DNA of 64,000 nucleotides, taken from contig DASTHI010000046.1 in NCBI GenBank assembly GCA_035718275.1, positions 1 to 64,000 on the forward strand, written 5' to 3'. Position 1 is the stretch's first letter, and every line of letters begins with the position of its first letter. Origin of the DNA: Pseudolabrys sp035718275 (GTDB lineage Bacteria > Pseudomonadota > Alphaproteobacteria > Rhizobiales > Xanthobacteraceae). The notes beneath the pieces were generated by a model that was given only the letters and a program-made list of their open reading frames with translations, was not told the origin of the DNA and made no database searches. A program made the position numbers and the translations under genes. Shown here one piece after another: positions 25,082 through 33,784 of this stretch.

Positions 25082-26409
25082 TGCTCGCTCCCATCCGGCT
25101 GTCCCAGATACGCCCGGCGCGCAAATTCTGCTGCGCCAAGCGCACCGGTATAAATCGAATCAGGATTGATATTGATGGTCACGTCGCCATAGTTCTCCTT
25201 GACGACCTTGCGCAGCTCGCGCACCGCTGCCTCGTTCTTGGCAACGCCCCCGGTAAAAGTGAACTCGTTGGTGATCCCGCCGGAGCGCGAGATGATGGAT
25301 ATCGCCCGCAGAATGATCGCGCGGTGCAGGCCGGCGAGAATATCTTCGCGCTTTTCACCGAGCGAGAGCCGATCCCGCAGTTCCGCACCCGCAAACACGG
25401 TGCATGTTGAATTGATGCGCGCCGGCCTGTCCGATTTCATCGCCAGGGGCCCCAATTCGTGCAGCCCCATATTCATCTCATCGGCGATGTAACCGAGATA
25501 TCGTCCGCAACCCGCCGCGCAGCGGTCATTCATCTGGAAATTCGCGACGATGCCGCTGGAATCGATCTGAATGCCCTTTGTATCCTGACCGCCGATGTCG
25601 AGCACCGTCCGCGTTTGCGGATACATCATGTGGGCACCGAGCCCGTGGCAAAGAATCTCCGAGCGGATGTGCTCTTTCGAAAACGGAAGCGTCACTCGCC
25701 CATAGCCCGTACCGACGAGGTAGCTTTCTTCCAGATCGATCGCGAGCGCGCCTTCGATCATTTTTTCGATCTCAGGGGCTGCTGATTTGACAGACGATTC
25801 TGTTGCCAGCACGCGCCCAAGCGCGCGACGGAACTTGTCACTCAGTTCGCCCGCCGGAGGCCGGTTCTCAACCTCGATGATCGACTTGTCGTAGACGTTG
25901 AGCAGCAGGTCATACGGCAGACCAGCCGCTCGCGCGACTTCTTCGGCGTGGGTGTGGTAGCGCGAGCCCGCAATATCGCGAAAAAAATCCGATTTGCGTT
26001 TCGCGCCCGGTGCATACAGCTCGGGCGCTTCGTTCCGCAGCCTCCTAAAGACCTCGGCAAGCGCCTCTTTCACGCCGGACGCAAGCTTGGAAAAGCGCTC
26101 GCCTTGAATCTGGCCGAGGCAGGTTTGCTCAAGATCGTCGAGCTGCTCGAGAAACTGCTCGAGGCGGAACGCCCGCTCGAGAGAGCCCAGAAAGCTGTCA
26201 AGCTCGATCTTGGCATGCGCGTCGGTAAGCGCCCGGCGGAATAATGTGAACTGTCCGTCGACATGCGCTTCCTGGCTCGCCACCCGCGCGGCTGTCGCAT
26301 AGTTCGAACGCGAATTCGTGATTCCGTGACCGACGACTTTGCGATCCTCGTCGAGGAGGACCGCCTTGGTGGTCGTCGAGCCGAGATCAATGCCGACGAA
26401 AGTCTTCAT
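25078..26409 (-). CDS. bcrA: Benzoyl-CoA reductase subunit A (ATPase/activator)
   Basis: A 443-residue ASKHA protein starting MKTFVGIDLGSTTTKAVLL. It has an insert of about 150 residues between the first motif and the nucleotide-binding core, as in BcrA/BadF. Cluster cysteines lie in NDRCAAGCGRYLGY and NSTCTVFAGAEL. It pairs with BcrD. The ATG at 26409 has GGAGG upstream and lies 11 bp after bcrB. The start five codons upstream in the same frame lacks such a site. Confidence 0.95.
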   Translation of the reverse strand: MKTFVGIDLGSTTTKAVLLDEDRKVVGHGITNSRSNYATAARVASQEAHVDGQFTLFRRALTDAHAKIELDSFLGSLERAFRLEQFLEQLDDLEQTCLGQIQGERFSKLASGVKEALAEVFRRLRNEAPELYAPGAKRKSDFFRDIAGSRYHTHAEEVARAAGLPYDLLLNVYDKSIIEVENRPPAGELSDKFRRALGRVLATESSVKSAAPEIEKMIEGALAIDLEESYLVGTGYGRVTLPFSKEHIRSEILCHGLGAHMMYPQTRTVLDIGGQDTKGIQIDSSGIVANFQMNDRCAAGCGRYLGYIADEMNMGLHELGPLAMKSDRPARINSTCTVFAGAELRDRLSLGEKREDILAGLHRAIILRAISIISRSGGITNEFTFTGGVAKNEAAVRELRKVVKENYGDVTININPDSIYTGALGAAEFARRAYLGQPDGSEQ

Positions 26410-26420
26410 CGCGAGCCTCC

Positions 26421-27740
26421 TCAAGCTGCCGCCGCAGCGCCGGCACGTTTCTGATCGATCATCTGGAAATAGCTCTCGAGCCGGTTCTTGATATTCGCCG
26501 CAGAGAAATAGCGCGGGTCGACCAGATCGGACTCGACGAAGGCGGCCGGCTTGCCGGTGCGTTTCTCGACCTCGCGCATCATCAGCAACTGCCCGGCCGA
26601 GAAGCTGTTGCAGCTCTTGATCGAGTTGATCAGAAGCCCGTCGGCCTCGTACTCGTTGATGTAGTTGACCAGCATGTCGATTCGCATCGGCAGGCTGCGA
26701 TTGGTGTAGACGCCGAGGCAGTATTCGGCCAGTGTCTCCAGCGGATTGTCGGGATCATGGCGGAATCCGAAATCATAGACGCCGCCGACCTTGGTATAGC
26801 TCGACGCGACCACGACAGCACCCTCGTCGTAGAACATCTTCCAGAACTGGCGGAAGCTCGTGTAGTTGGGCGGCCCTTCGACAACGAGGCGGTATTTTTC
26901 CTTTCCCATGTCGCCATCGGGTGTCACGGGTCCCTGGCCCTTCGCCAGTCTCTCCTCGATCTCCGTCCGCAGGAAGCGATAGTAGTCGATCGCATCATCC
27001 GTACCGCGGAACGCGCCGAAGATCGGTCCGATGTAGTAGATGCCGCCGAAATAGGCGTCGATCGGAGACGGCTTGGTCTTGGCGCTCTGCAGCACGCGAA
27101 CGAGGTCGTCCTCGGCCTTTTTCGACTTCTTCAGATACTCGCGCAGCCGGTCGATATCGAACTTGACGCCGGACACGCGCTCGAGCGTCGGGATAACATC
27201 ATCCTTCAGCTGTTTGACCATGTAGTCGATCATGTTTTTGGTGATCTTGCCGTCGCCCATATAGGGCGTGTGCAACATGATCGTCTCGCATTTGTACTGC
27301 TCGCGCAGAAGCTCGAACCATTTCATGAACGTGAAGCAGCCGGTGTATGAGAGCAGCAGCACGTCGGGATTGGGGAATTTCTTGCCGTTGGGCGCGATAT
27401 TCCCCTTTGACATCATGCCGATGTCCGATTTGACGTAGGTGCAGACATCTTCGGAATGCCCGATTTTCTCCGCTTCGAGCACATAGCTGCCGCTGACTCG
27501 GCGCAGACCGCTCTGGATGGCATTGACCTCAGGCAGATTGTTTATGAGGTCGAAGCACATGATCAGCTCATTCAGATTGCCGGGCACGAACGTGGAGGCC
27601 ACCTTCGCGCCGGTCTCCGGTGCGCCGGTCAGGCGGTCGTAATGTGCCGCCATCATCTCCTTTTGCTTGAGCATGGAGGCATCCTTGATGACCTCCTTAA
27701 CCGGCGCTTTGGAGGTGACAATCTTCGTCGCTGTTGTCAT
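26421..27740 (-). CDS. bcrB: Benzoyl-CoA reductase subunit B
   Basis: A 439-residue member of the HgdB/BcrBC family; Thauera BcrB has 433. With BcrC it holds the active-site iron-sulfur cluster that reduces benzoyl-CoA to cyclohexa-1,5-diene-1-carbonyl-CoA. Conserved landmarks: SYTGCFTFMKWFELL, TPYMGDG, and NSIKSCNSFSAGQLLM with likely cluster cysteines. ATG 27740 overlaps the bcrC stop as ATGA. Confidence 0.95.
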   Translation of the reverse strand: MTTATKIVTSKAPVKEVIKDASMLKQKEMMAAHYDRLTGAPETGAKVASTFVPGNLNELIMCFDLINNLPEVNAIQSGLRRVSGSYVLEAEKIGHSEDVCTYVKSDIGMMSKGNIAPNGKKFPNPDVLLLSYTGCFTFMKWFELLREQYKCETIMLHTPYMGDGKITKNMIDYMVKQLKDDVIPTLERVSGVKFDIDRLREYLKKSKKAEDDLVRVLQSAKTKPSPIDAYFGGIYYIGPIFGAFRGTDDAIDYYRFLRTEIEERLAKGQGPVTPDGDMGKEKYRLVVEGPPNYTSFRQFWKMFYDEGAVVVASSYTKVGGVYDFGFRHDPDNPLETLAEYCLGVYTNRSLPMRIDMLVNYINEYEADGLLINSIKSCNSFSAGQLLMMREVEKRTGKPAAFVESDLVDPRYFSAANIKNRLESYFQMIDQKRAGAAAAA

Positions 27741-28924
27741 GCCGCGCTCCACAATTTGATGGAATCGGCGAATGTGCCGGCTTGCTCTCTGATCGGCTGC
27801 ATTTGCCCAGAATTCTCCGCGTATTTGAATGCGATGAACGGAATGCCGGCGTCCTTGAGGACGTGCTGCAGCATCGGCCGCTCCAGCAAGGCAGGATCGC
27901 AGAAACTGGGCCCCGCGAAGATCACGCCTTCCGCCTTGCTGCGCTTGACCGCGCGGACCAGATGCTGGCCTTTTTCCTTCTGGTTCGGCTCGTATTTCGC
28001 CGAAGTCGATTCGGAATGATGGAGAAAAGCGCGGGAGAGGTTTTGCAGCGGGTCGCCGTCGACCTCAACATCGCCGATCAGCCATCGGGTGACCAGCAGC
28101 AGATCGTCGTCGACGACATAGCAGCCGGAAAGCTCGAGCGACTTGATCAGATTGAGCGGCGGTTGCTCGCAGAACATGCCGGTCAGCACGATGCGGCAAT
28201 TGTCGCGCTTTGGCCGCTCTTCGGCACCAGCCGCCGAAAGATAATCGCGCAATAGTGCGGAATGCTCCTCGACGGGAAGCACGAGGCCAGCGCGAACGAT
28301 GAGATAGACTTCGGCTGCAGGCGCCTGCCATGGGCGCTCGACCCTGAAGGCGTACAGATCTCGCACAAGCCTGCGATTCTCGTTGTAGACCTTGATCGAC
28401 TCTCGCAGCTCATCATCGGAAATCGGACGGCCACGCAACTCGCCAAGCGCGTCCCTGAGTTCCGCAAGCTCGTTGACGTAGAAATTGCCACCGGTGTCGT
28501 CGCGGTAGTTCTGCGGCACGTCGAAGTAACGGGAGTAGACGTTGGGAAACATCAGTTTCCACATGCCGGAAAGATTCCGGATCACATCGCAGATAGACGG
28601 AAACAACATGCCGTCGACGAAATCGAGGCGGCCGGATACGCCCAGCTCGATCGTCGAGCGAGGAATGCGGCAGATATAGCTCTGGTAATAGGCGTCGCCG
28701 TGGATCACTTCGAGCTGGTCGCCGCCGCCGACGATCCCGAGAGGCAGCATGCCGGCCGCATGGATGATCTCGCGCGGCACGTAAATCGGCATGTAACCGA
28801 TCACCTTGCGGCCCGGTACTGCTTCCTTCCACTTGCGCGCCGAAGAAAACGACAGGTCTTCGAACAGGGCGTTAGCGCGTGCGACGACTTCCGCAGTGGG
28901 CGACGGATTTACCGATGTTGCCAT
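27737..28924 (-). CDS. bcrC: Benzoyl-CoA reductase subunit C
   Basis: A 395-residue HgdB/BcrBC family protein (Thauera BcrC 386). It includes KVIGYMPIYVPREIIHAAG, VLTGMFCEQPPLNLIK in its I-form, and GVIFAGPSFCDPALLERPML with a candidate cluster cysteine. First of the four reductase genes in the order C-B-A-D, as in Thauera. Its start overlaps the end of dch by 16 bp. Confidence 0.95.
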   Translation of the reverse strand: MATSVNPSPTAEVVARANALFEDLSFSSARKWKEAVPGRKVIGYMPIYVPREIIHAAGMLPLGIVGGGDQLEVIHGDAYYQSYICRIPRSTIELGVSGRLDFVDGMLFPSICDVIRNLSGMWKLMFPNVYSRYFDVPQNYRDDTGGNFYVNELAELRDALGELRGRPISDDELRESIKVYNENRRLVRDLYAFRVERPWQAPAAEVYLIVRAGLVLPVEEHSALLRDYLSAAGAEERPKRDNCRIVLTGMFCEQPPLNLIKSLELSGCYVVDDDLLLVTRWLIGDVEVDGDPLQNLSRAFLHHSESTSAKYEPNQKEKGQHLVRAVKRSKAEGVIFAGPSFCDPALLERPMLQHVLKDAGIPFIAFKYAENSGQMQPIREQAGTFADSIKLWSAA

Positions 28925-29676
28925 TGAGGTGTCCTCTTCGCGATGAAAGCTTGGAGACCGGCCACCGCGTCTTTGGTGAGCATGAGTTCGTCGAGATACA
29001 ATCGCTCGACCGCACGAATCTTCTCCTTGACGCGGGCCGTGTAGTCGATCCGCGCGGCCTTGACGGCATAGCGAATTGAACTCGCGCTTTTTGCTTTGAG
29101 ATGCTCCTCGAAATAGGCAAGTGCCGCGCGTTCGGGCTCGTCGGCGACTTCATTCACGATGCCGATAGCTGCCGCCTGGGTCCCCGTAAGGCTGCGCCCC
29201 GACACAAGCAGATCAAGCGAACGCGACGGGCCGACCAATTCCGGCAGCAGGCAAGAGGCGGCCGGCGCGAACACGCCGAGCTTCATTTCGGGCTGCCCGA
29301 GGATTGCGTCCGGGGCCGCAAAGATCAGGTGACCGGCAAGCGCCACTTCGAGCCCGCCGCCGAGACATTGGCCGCGCACCGCGGTCAGCAACGGCACCGG
29401 GCACTCAATCATGCGCAGGAGAAGGCCGTGCAGGCCGCCAAGCATCGCTGCGCACTTTTCCGGCAAGTGCTCTTCCACACTGGCGCCGAAGCTGAAATGC
29501 GGCCCTTCCGCATCGAGAAGGACCGCACTGATCTCGGCGTTCCTGACGTGGTCGGACAAAGCGGCATTCAGCGCCGCAATCATGGCGGCATCGATGAGGT
29601 TGGCTTTCGGGCGATTCAAGCGAAGCCGCAGAAGCCGGCCTTCTCCCTCGAACCAGATTTTGATGGGCTGTGTCAC
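28909..29676 (-). CDS. dch: Cyclohexa-1,5-diene-1-carbonyl-CoA hydratase
   Basis: A 255-residue crotonase (Thauera Dch 258). The GTG at 29676 overlaps the oah stop as GTGA and has GAGGA upstream, so it is preferred over a longer frame. Motifs: SFGASVEEHLPE, GQCLGGGLEVALAGHLIF and LGQPEMKLGVFAP. It adds water to the dienoyl-CoA product of benzoyl-CoA reductase, giving 6-hydroxycyclohex-1-ene-1-carbonyl-CoA. The had-oah-dch-bcrCBAD order makes the call firm. Confidence 0.92.
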   Translation of the reverse strand: MTQPIKIWFEGEGRLLRLRLNRPKANLIDAAMIAALNAALSDHVRNAEISAVLLDAEGPHFSFGASVEEHLPEKCAAMLGGLHGLLLRMIECPVPLLTAVRGQCLGGGLEVALAGHLIFAAPDAILGQPEMKLGVFAPAASCLLPELVGPSRSLDLLVSGRSLTGTQAAAIGIVNEVADEPERAALAYFEEHLKAKSASSIRYAVKAARIDYTARVKEKIRAVERLYLDELMLTKDAVAGLQAFIAKRTPQWQHR

Positions 29677-30824
29677 AACTGTGTCCTCGGCCGCGGCTGA
29701 ATGCTGTCGGTAAGCTGGTCCGACCAAGGCGCGTTGGCGGCAAGGGCACGGCGCAATGCGATGAAGTCGACTTCGCGTCCACTTTCACGCGTTCCTTCAT
29801 TGAAGGCACGAAAACCGGCGCGCCCCTCCGTCATCATGTTGAGGGCGAGCCAATCGCGAGCGTTTTCCTTGTTGCTGTTCCAGGCGATGAGCTTGGGCTT
29901 TCGCAATTCCTCAACTGTCTTGGTTGTGCATTCGGGAAAGGTGTAGAGCAGCTTCGTGCACAGCGCTTCGACCCGCTCATCGAGCAGGCTCAAGTCGATC
30001 GTGCCGCGCTTGAGAAGCGACTGGCCTTCCGCGGCTGCCGTGCCAGTCTTCGGCTCGCCGTGAACGATCCGCCCGTATTCATCGATATAACGATCCGTCC
30101 ACACGGTTGGATTGGCGATGAATTTTCCGTCGACCTTCAGCGCGGGCACTATGTCGCTCACGATTCCAAGCCGGTACGCCTTGTGTGCGGAAAACGGCTC
30201 GCAGAGCAGTCCCGAAACCATCGCCTGCTCGCACCCGATCATGTAGGGAAGGAAATCGGTCGCCCCCCCGATCGGCGCCGAGCCGTGCTTGGGTCCGGCC
30301 TGACCAAAGCGCGCAAGGTCCTGCGCAATCGAAAAATCGCAGGCCATGCCGATTTCCTGGCCGCCGCCGATACGCATTCCATTGACTCGGCAGATCACCG
30401 GTTTGTCACAGCCGATGATTGCCGAAACCATGTCGTTGAACAGCCGCATATAGCCCCGGTATTCTTGCGGATTGCCTGCGTAATATTCCGCGTACTCCTT
30501 TGTGTTTCCGCCGGTGCAGAAAGCCTTATCACCAGCACCCGTGAATACGACTGCGACGACGTCGCGCGCGGTGCTCGCGGCGCGAAACGCCAGGATTGTC
30601 GCTTTCACCATGTCGGTCGTGTAGGAATTGAACTGGCTTTGATTGTCGAGCGTGATCCACGCATTGAACAGCCCGCTTACCGGCTTTCCATCGGCCCCCT
30701 TCACCGGCCGCTTCTCGTAGTGCACGCCTTTTGAGATCGACTGGCGCACGCTTTCAGTAACCAGATTGTGGTCTTTCGCTTCCGAGTGCGTCCCCGGGAC
30801 GATCCGTGCTGCTTCGGCAATCAT
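29673..30824 (-). CDS. oah: 6-Oxocyclohex-1-ene-1-carbonyl-CoA hydrolase (ring opening)
   Basis: A 383-residue crotonase-superfamily protein (Thauera Oah 377), much longer than ordinary crotonases. Motifs: FNAWITLDNQSQFNSYTTDM, CTGGNTKEYAEYYAGNP and RIGGGQEIGMACDF. It hydrolyses the ring of the oxo-enoyl-CoA to 3-hydroxypimelyl-CoA. The start MIAEAARIVPG at 30824 is preceded by GGTGAGGG and lies 10 bp after had; the frame to 30881 overlaps had and is unlikely. Confidence 0.93.
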   Translation of the reverse strand: MIAEAARIVPGTHSEAKDHNLVTESVRQSISKGVHYEKRPVKGADGKPVSGLFNAWITLDNQSQFNSYTTDMVKATILAFRAASTARDVVAVVFTGAGDKAFCTGGNTKEYAEYYAGNPQEYRGYMRLFNDMVSAIIGCDKPVICRVNGMRIGGGQEIGMACDFSIAQDLARFGQAGPKHGSAPIGGATDFLPYMIGCEQAMVSGLLCEPFSAHKAYRLGIVSDIVPALKVDGKFIANPTVWTDRYIDEYGRIVHGEPKTGTAAAEGQSLLKRGTIDLSLLDERVEALCTKLLYTFPECTTKTVEELRKPKLIAWNSNKENARDWLALNMMTEGRAGFRAFNEGTRESGREVDFIALRRALAANAPWSDQLTDSIQPRPRTQL

Positions 30825-30834
30825 TCGGAGACCC

Positions 30835-31908
30835 TCACCTTGCGGGAACGAGCACAGCGCGGCGCTTGAGGGCGCCGGCATGAGCCGCCTCGAACACCTG
30901 ATTGATCTCGCTCAGCGGATGCTTTTCTACGAACTGGCCAACCTTGATGCGTCCGTCGAGGACGAGCTCCAGGGCGGCAGGATAAAGATCGGGCGGGCAG
31001 CCCCAGTTGCCGATGGCACGCGCGTGAAACGCCATGAGATTCGAGAGGCGGATCTCTACCTTGTCCATCGTGAAGCCGACGACCGCGAGGGTTGCACCGT
31101 GGTTGATCAGGCCGAAAGCAGTCTCCTGGCCTGCGCGCGTGCCGGAACATTCGAAGATGATCCATTCGGTTTGGCGCAGACCGGATTGCTTCGCGAATGC
31201 CTGGATCGCCGACTTGATGTCGCGCAGCGTCATCTCCTTGGCATTCAACGTGAGCGCGGCGCCCTGCCCGGCAATTGCAGCAAGCTTTTCGCTGTTCACA
31301 TCGATTGCAACGACCGTGCCGCCAAGCGCAGCGGCAATTTGAACGGCGTAACCGCCGACCCCGCCGACGCCGTTGACGACGACCAGGTCGCCTTTTGTGA
31401 CGCCAGCCTGCACGACCGCCTGGTAGGGCGTCGTCACCGCGTCAGCGATGACCGAGAGATCCGCCAGGTCCATTCCAACTGCAGCGAGTCGATGCTCGTC
31501 GACTACACAGAGCCCGGTCGCCGGCACAGTGATATGCGTCGCGAATCCACCATGGATATCGTTGCCGGGCATTTTCTGGTTTGGACAGATCGTGGCCTTG
31601 CCGCGGCGGCATGCATCGCATCGGCCACATGGAATAACCGCCGGAACGATAACGGCCCGATCTGTGTACCAGAGTGCGTCGCGACCGGTATCGACGACAT
31701 GGCCGCTGATCTCATGTCCGAGAGTGAGCGGCAGTTCGTGCTTCGTACGGACACCGTCGTAATAGTAGCCAAGATCGGTATGGCAAACTCCGCAGCCGGC
31801 GATTTCGACGACAACTTCATCGGGCCCCGGCCTGTCGATGTCGAACTCCATCGGGACCAGGGGTTTGCCTGCGCCCGTCATCATCCAACGAACCGGTTTG
31901 GCGGCCAC
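30835..31908 (-). CDS. had: 6-Hydroxycyclohex-1-ene-1-carbonyl-CoA dehydrogenase
   Basis: A 357-residue zinc alcohol dehydrogenase family protein (Thauera Had about 368). Motifs: AGCGVCHTDLGYYYDG, LGHEISGHVV, CGRCDACRRGKATIC for structural zinc and VNGVGGVGGYAVQ for NAD. It oxidises the hydroxy-enoyl-CoA made by Dch. The GTG at 31908 is preferred because GGAGGG lies seven bases upstream; an in-frame TTG at 32001 would put the start inside the Fnr-like box. First gene of the operon ending at 21610. Confidence 0.92.
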   Translation of the reverse strand: MAAKPVRWMMTGAGKPLVPMEFDIDRPGPDEVVVEIAGCGVCHTDLGYYYDGVRTKHELPLTLGHEISGHVVDTGRDALWYTDRAVIVPAVIPCGRCDACRRGKATICPNQKMPGNDIHGGFATHITVPATGLCVVDEHRLAAVGMDLADLSVIADAVTTPYQAVVQAGVTKGDLVVVNGVGGVGGYAVQIAAALGGTVVAIDVNSEKLAAIAGQGAALTLNAKEMTLRDIKSAIQAFAKQSGLRQTEWIIFECSGTRAGQETAFGLINHGATLAVVGFTMDKVEIRLSNLMAFHARAIGNWGCPPDLYPAALELVLDGRIKVGQFVEKHPLSEINQVFEAAHAGALKRRAVLVPAR

Positions 31909-31977
31909 GTGATTGCCCTCCAGATGGGTCGGTGAGCCACAGCGGGGGCATTCTTTAGTCGCCGGCCATCGGTCGCC

Positions 31978-31991
31978 TTGACCAAGGTCAA
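31978..31991. promoter_or_regulatory. Fnr/Crp-family box in the had/korA divergent promoter
   Basis: TTGACCAAGGTCAA is a perfect 14-bp palindrome. It is centred about 76 bp from the had start and 80 bp from the korA start, so it could serve either operon. Directly beside it lies the 22-bp motif at 31998-32019. Confidence 0.75.
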
Positions 31992-31997
31992 GGAAAG

Positions 31998-32019
31998 GCA
32001 AAAAAACGCATTCTAGTAC
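31998..32019. promoter_or_regulatory. 22-bp motif shared with the GNAT/DUF2249 promoter (candidate BadM-type site)
   Basis: GC, seven A, CGCATT and a final GTAC. It shares 19 of 22 bases with 19963-19984 in the same orientation. It lies 6 bp from the Fnr-like box, a spacing suited to repression over an activated promoter. A near-palindrome GTA-N6-TAC overlaps its right end at 32016-32027. Confidence 0.5.
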
Positions 32020-32063
32020 TTAAATACATATTGGCGCCCAATCTCTGATCGGGAGACTTGTTC

Positions 32064-33782
32064 ATGGGGGCTTCGCCGAGCATCTCGATTGCAGTCGTCG
32101 GCAGCGGCGGCGCCGGCGCCCTGACCACTGTGGATTGCCTGCTTGAAACAGCGAGCGCTGCCGGCTGGCACGGGCTGTTCACTCGCACCCTGGGACCGCA
32201 GATCCGGGGGGGCGAAGCGGCGGGCCTGCTCCGCCTCGCCGTGCATCCGGTCGATTGCCTTCCCGATGAACTTGATCTGCTGGTCGGAATTGATTGGCTC
32301 AATGCTCATCGGTTCGGTGCCGAAATCAAGTGCGGACCGGAAACTCTGGTGATCAGCGATCCGCGCGGGGGTGATCCGCCGCCGGCTGTGACCCAGTCCG
32401 GCGCCCGAGTCTTTGACATTCCGATGAAAGAAATGGCGAAGGCGATTCCCGACGGGCGTCCGAACATGATCGCGTTGGGAATCGCCAGCCGCCTGCTCGG
32501 CTTCACCGCCGAGCAGGTTTTCGTTCCAATCGAGAAACGACTCGCCGACAAGGGCGCGGCCGCAATCAAGGCGAGCCTTGCCGGAATCAAGGTTGGCTTC
32601 GGCGCCGCAGCAGCTGTTTCGATGAACAAGCGCCTCGCGAAGCCTGAGCCGAGCTCGGCTCGACGATGGCTGTTGTCGGGCAATGAAGCCACTGCGCTCG
32701 GTGCCATTCGTGGCGGCATCCGATTTGCAGCCGCCTATCCGATCACGCCGGCAACCGAAATTCTCGAGTGGCTGGCGCCGAACCTTGCCAAGGTGGGCGG
32801 ATTACTGCTGCAGGCCGAGGATGAACTCGCAGCGATCAACATGATCATCGGGTCATCGTTTGGCGGCACGCCTGCCCTGACCGCAACATCCGGTCCTGGG
32901 CTTTCTTTGATGATCGAAGCTCTCGGTCTGGCAACCGCGGCAGAAATTCCCGTGGTGGTGGTCGACGTGATGCGCGGCGGCCCTTCGACGGGGATCCCGA
33001 CAAAATCGGAACAGGCCGATCTGAACCTTGCGATTTACGGCATGCACGGCGATGCGCCGCATTTGGTGCTCGCGCCGCAGTCGGTCAGCGACTGCATGTT
33101 CACGACGCAATGGGCGACCTATCTGGCGGAGGCGCTACAGGCTCCGGCCATCGTCCTCTCCGATCAGTTCATGGGTCAATCGCGCGCGGCGATCGAACGA
33201 CCGGCGGACGTCGCCTTCATCGGTGCGCGCAAGGTGGTCGAGGACGTCGCCGGCGCATACAAGCGTTACGCCTTGGCAGCCAACGGCGTTTCGCCGATGG
33301 CGCTTCCCGGAACACACGGCGGCCAATACACGGCCGACGGGCTCACCCATTCCGAACGTGGAACGCCGACGAGCGGCGCTGCCGACCATCTTGCGCAGCT
33401 CGACAAGCGCCGCGACAAGCTCGAAACCTTCAACTTCGGTGACCATTGGGCAACCGTCGAAGGCTCGGGCGATCTCGCGATCATTACGTGGGGATCACTC
33501 ACGGGCGCCGCCCGTGAAGCAATCAAGCGAGCGGCCGCGGACGGATGCAAGGCCCGCTTGGTGGCCTTGCGACTGCTTGCGCCTGCCCAGCCGGAACGTC
33601 TGGCCGCAGCCCTCGACGGCGTTGACCGCATTCTGATCATCGAACAAACGCACGGCAGGCAATTCCATCGATATCTGCGCGCCCACTATGAGCTGCCAAA
33701 ATCGATACGCGTCCTTCATCGTCCCGGGCCGCTGCCGATCACCGCCGGCGAAATCCACCGGACAATCCTGGATTGGAGATAA
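32064..33782 (+). CDS. korA: 2-Oxoglutarate:ferredoxin oxidoreductase, alpha subunit (gamma-alpha fusion)
   Basis: A 572-residue protein: residues 1-190 are the gamma domain (VVGSGGAGALTTVDCLLE; GPQIRGGEAAG), the rest the pyrimidine-binding alpha domain (SGNEATALGAIRGG; AYPITPATEI; LTATSGPGLSLMIE). It oxidises 2-oxoglutarate to succinyl-CoA and reduces ferredoxin, the low-potential donor for benzoyl-CoA reductase. The ATG at 32064 has GGGAG at 32051. Divergent from had, as expected for the Thauera-type cluster, where korAB accompany bcr. Confidence 0.9.
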   Translation: MGASPSISIAVVGSGGAGALTTVDCLLETASAAGWHGLFTRTLGPQIRGGEAAGLLRLAVHPVDCLPDELDLLVGIDWLNAHRFGAEIKCGPETLVISDPRGGDPPPAVTQSGARVFDIPMKEMAKAIPDGRPNMIALGIASRLLGFTAEQVFVPIEKRLADKGAAAIKASLAGIKVGFGAAAAVSMNKRLAKPEPSSARRWLLSGNEATALGAIRGGIRFAAAYPITPATEILEWLAPNLAKVGGLLLQAEDELAAINMIIGSSFGGTPALTATSGPGLSLMIEALGLATAAEIPVVVVDVMRGGPSTGIPTKSEQADLNLAIYGMHGDAPHLVLAPQSVSDCMFTTQWATYLAEALQAPAIVLSDQFMGQSRAAIERPADVAFIGARKVVEDVAGAYKRYALAANGVSPMALPGTHGGQYTADGLTHSERGTPTSGAADHLAQLDKRRDKLETFNFGDHWATVEGSGDLAIITWGSLTGAAREAIKRAAADGCKARLVALRLLAPAQPERLAAALDGVDRILIIEQTHGRQFHRYLRAHYELPKSIRVLHRPGPLPITAGEIHRTILDWR

Positions 33783-33784
33783 CG

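Noticed and set aside
31909..32001. N-terminal extension of had from an in-frame TTG, containing a CPRCG zinc-ribbon-like motif
   Set aside because: The TTG would lie within 10 bp of the Fnr-like box and has no ribosome site, while GTG 31908 has GGAGGG at ideal spacing and gives the expected protein length.
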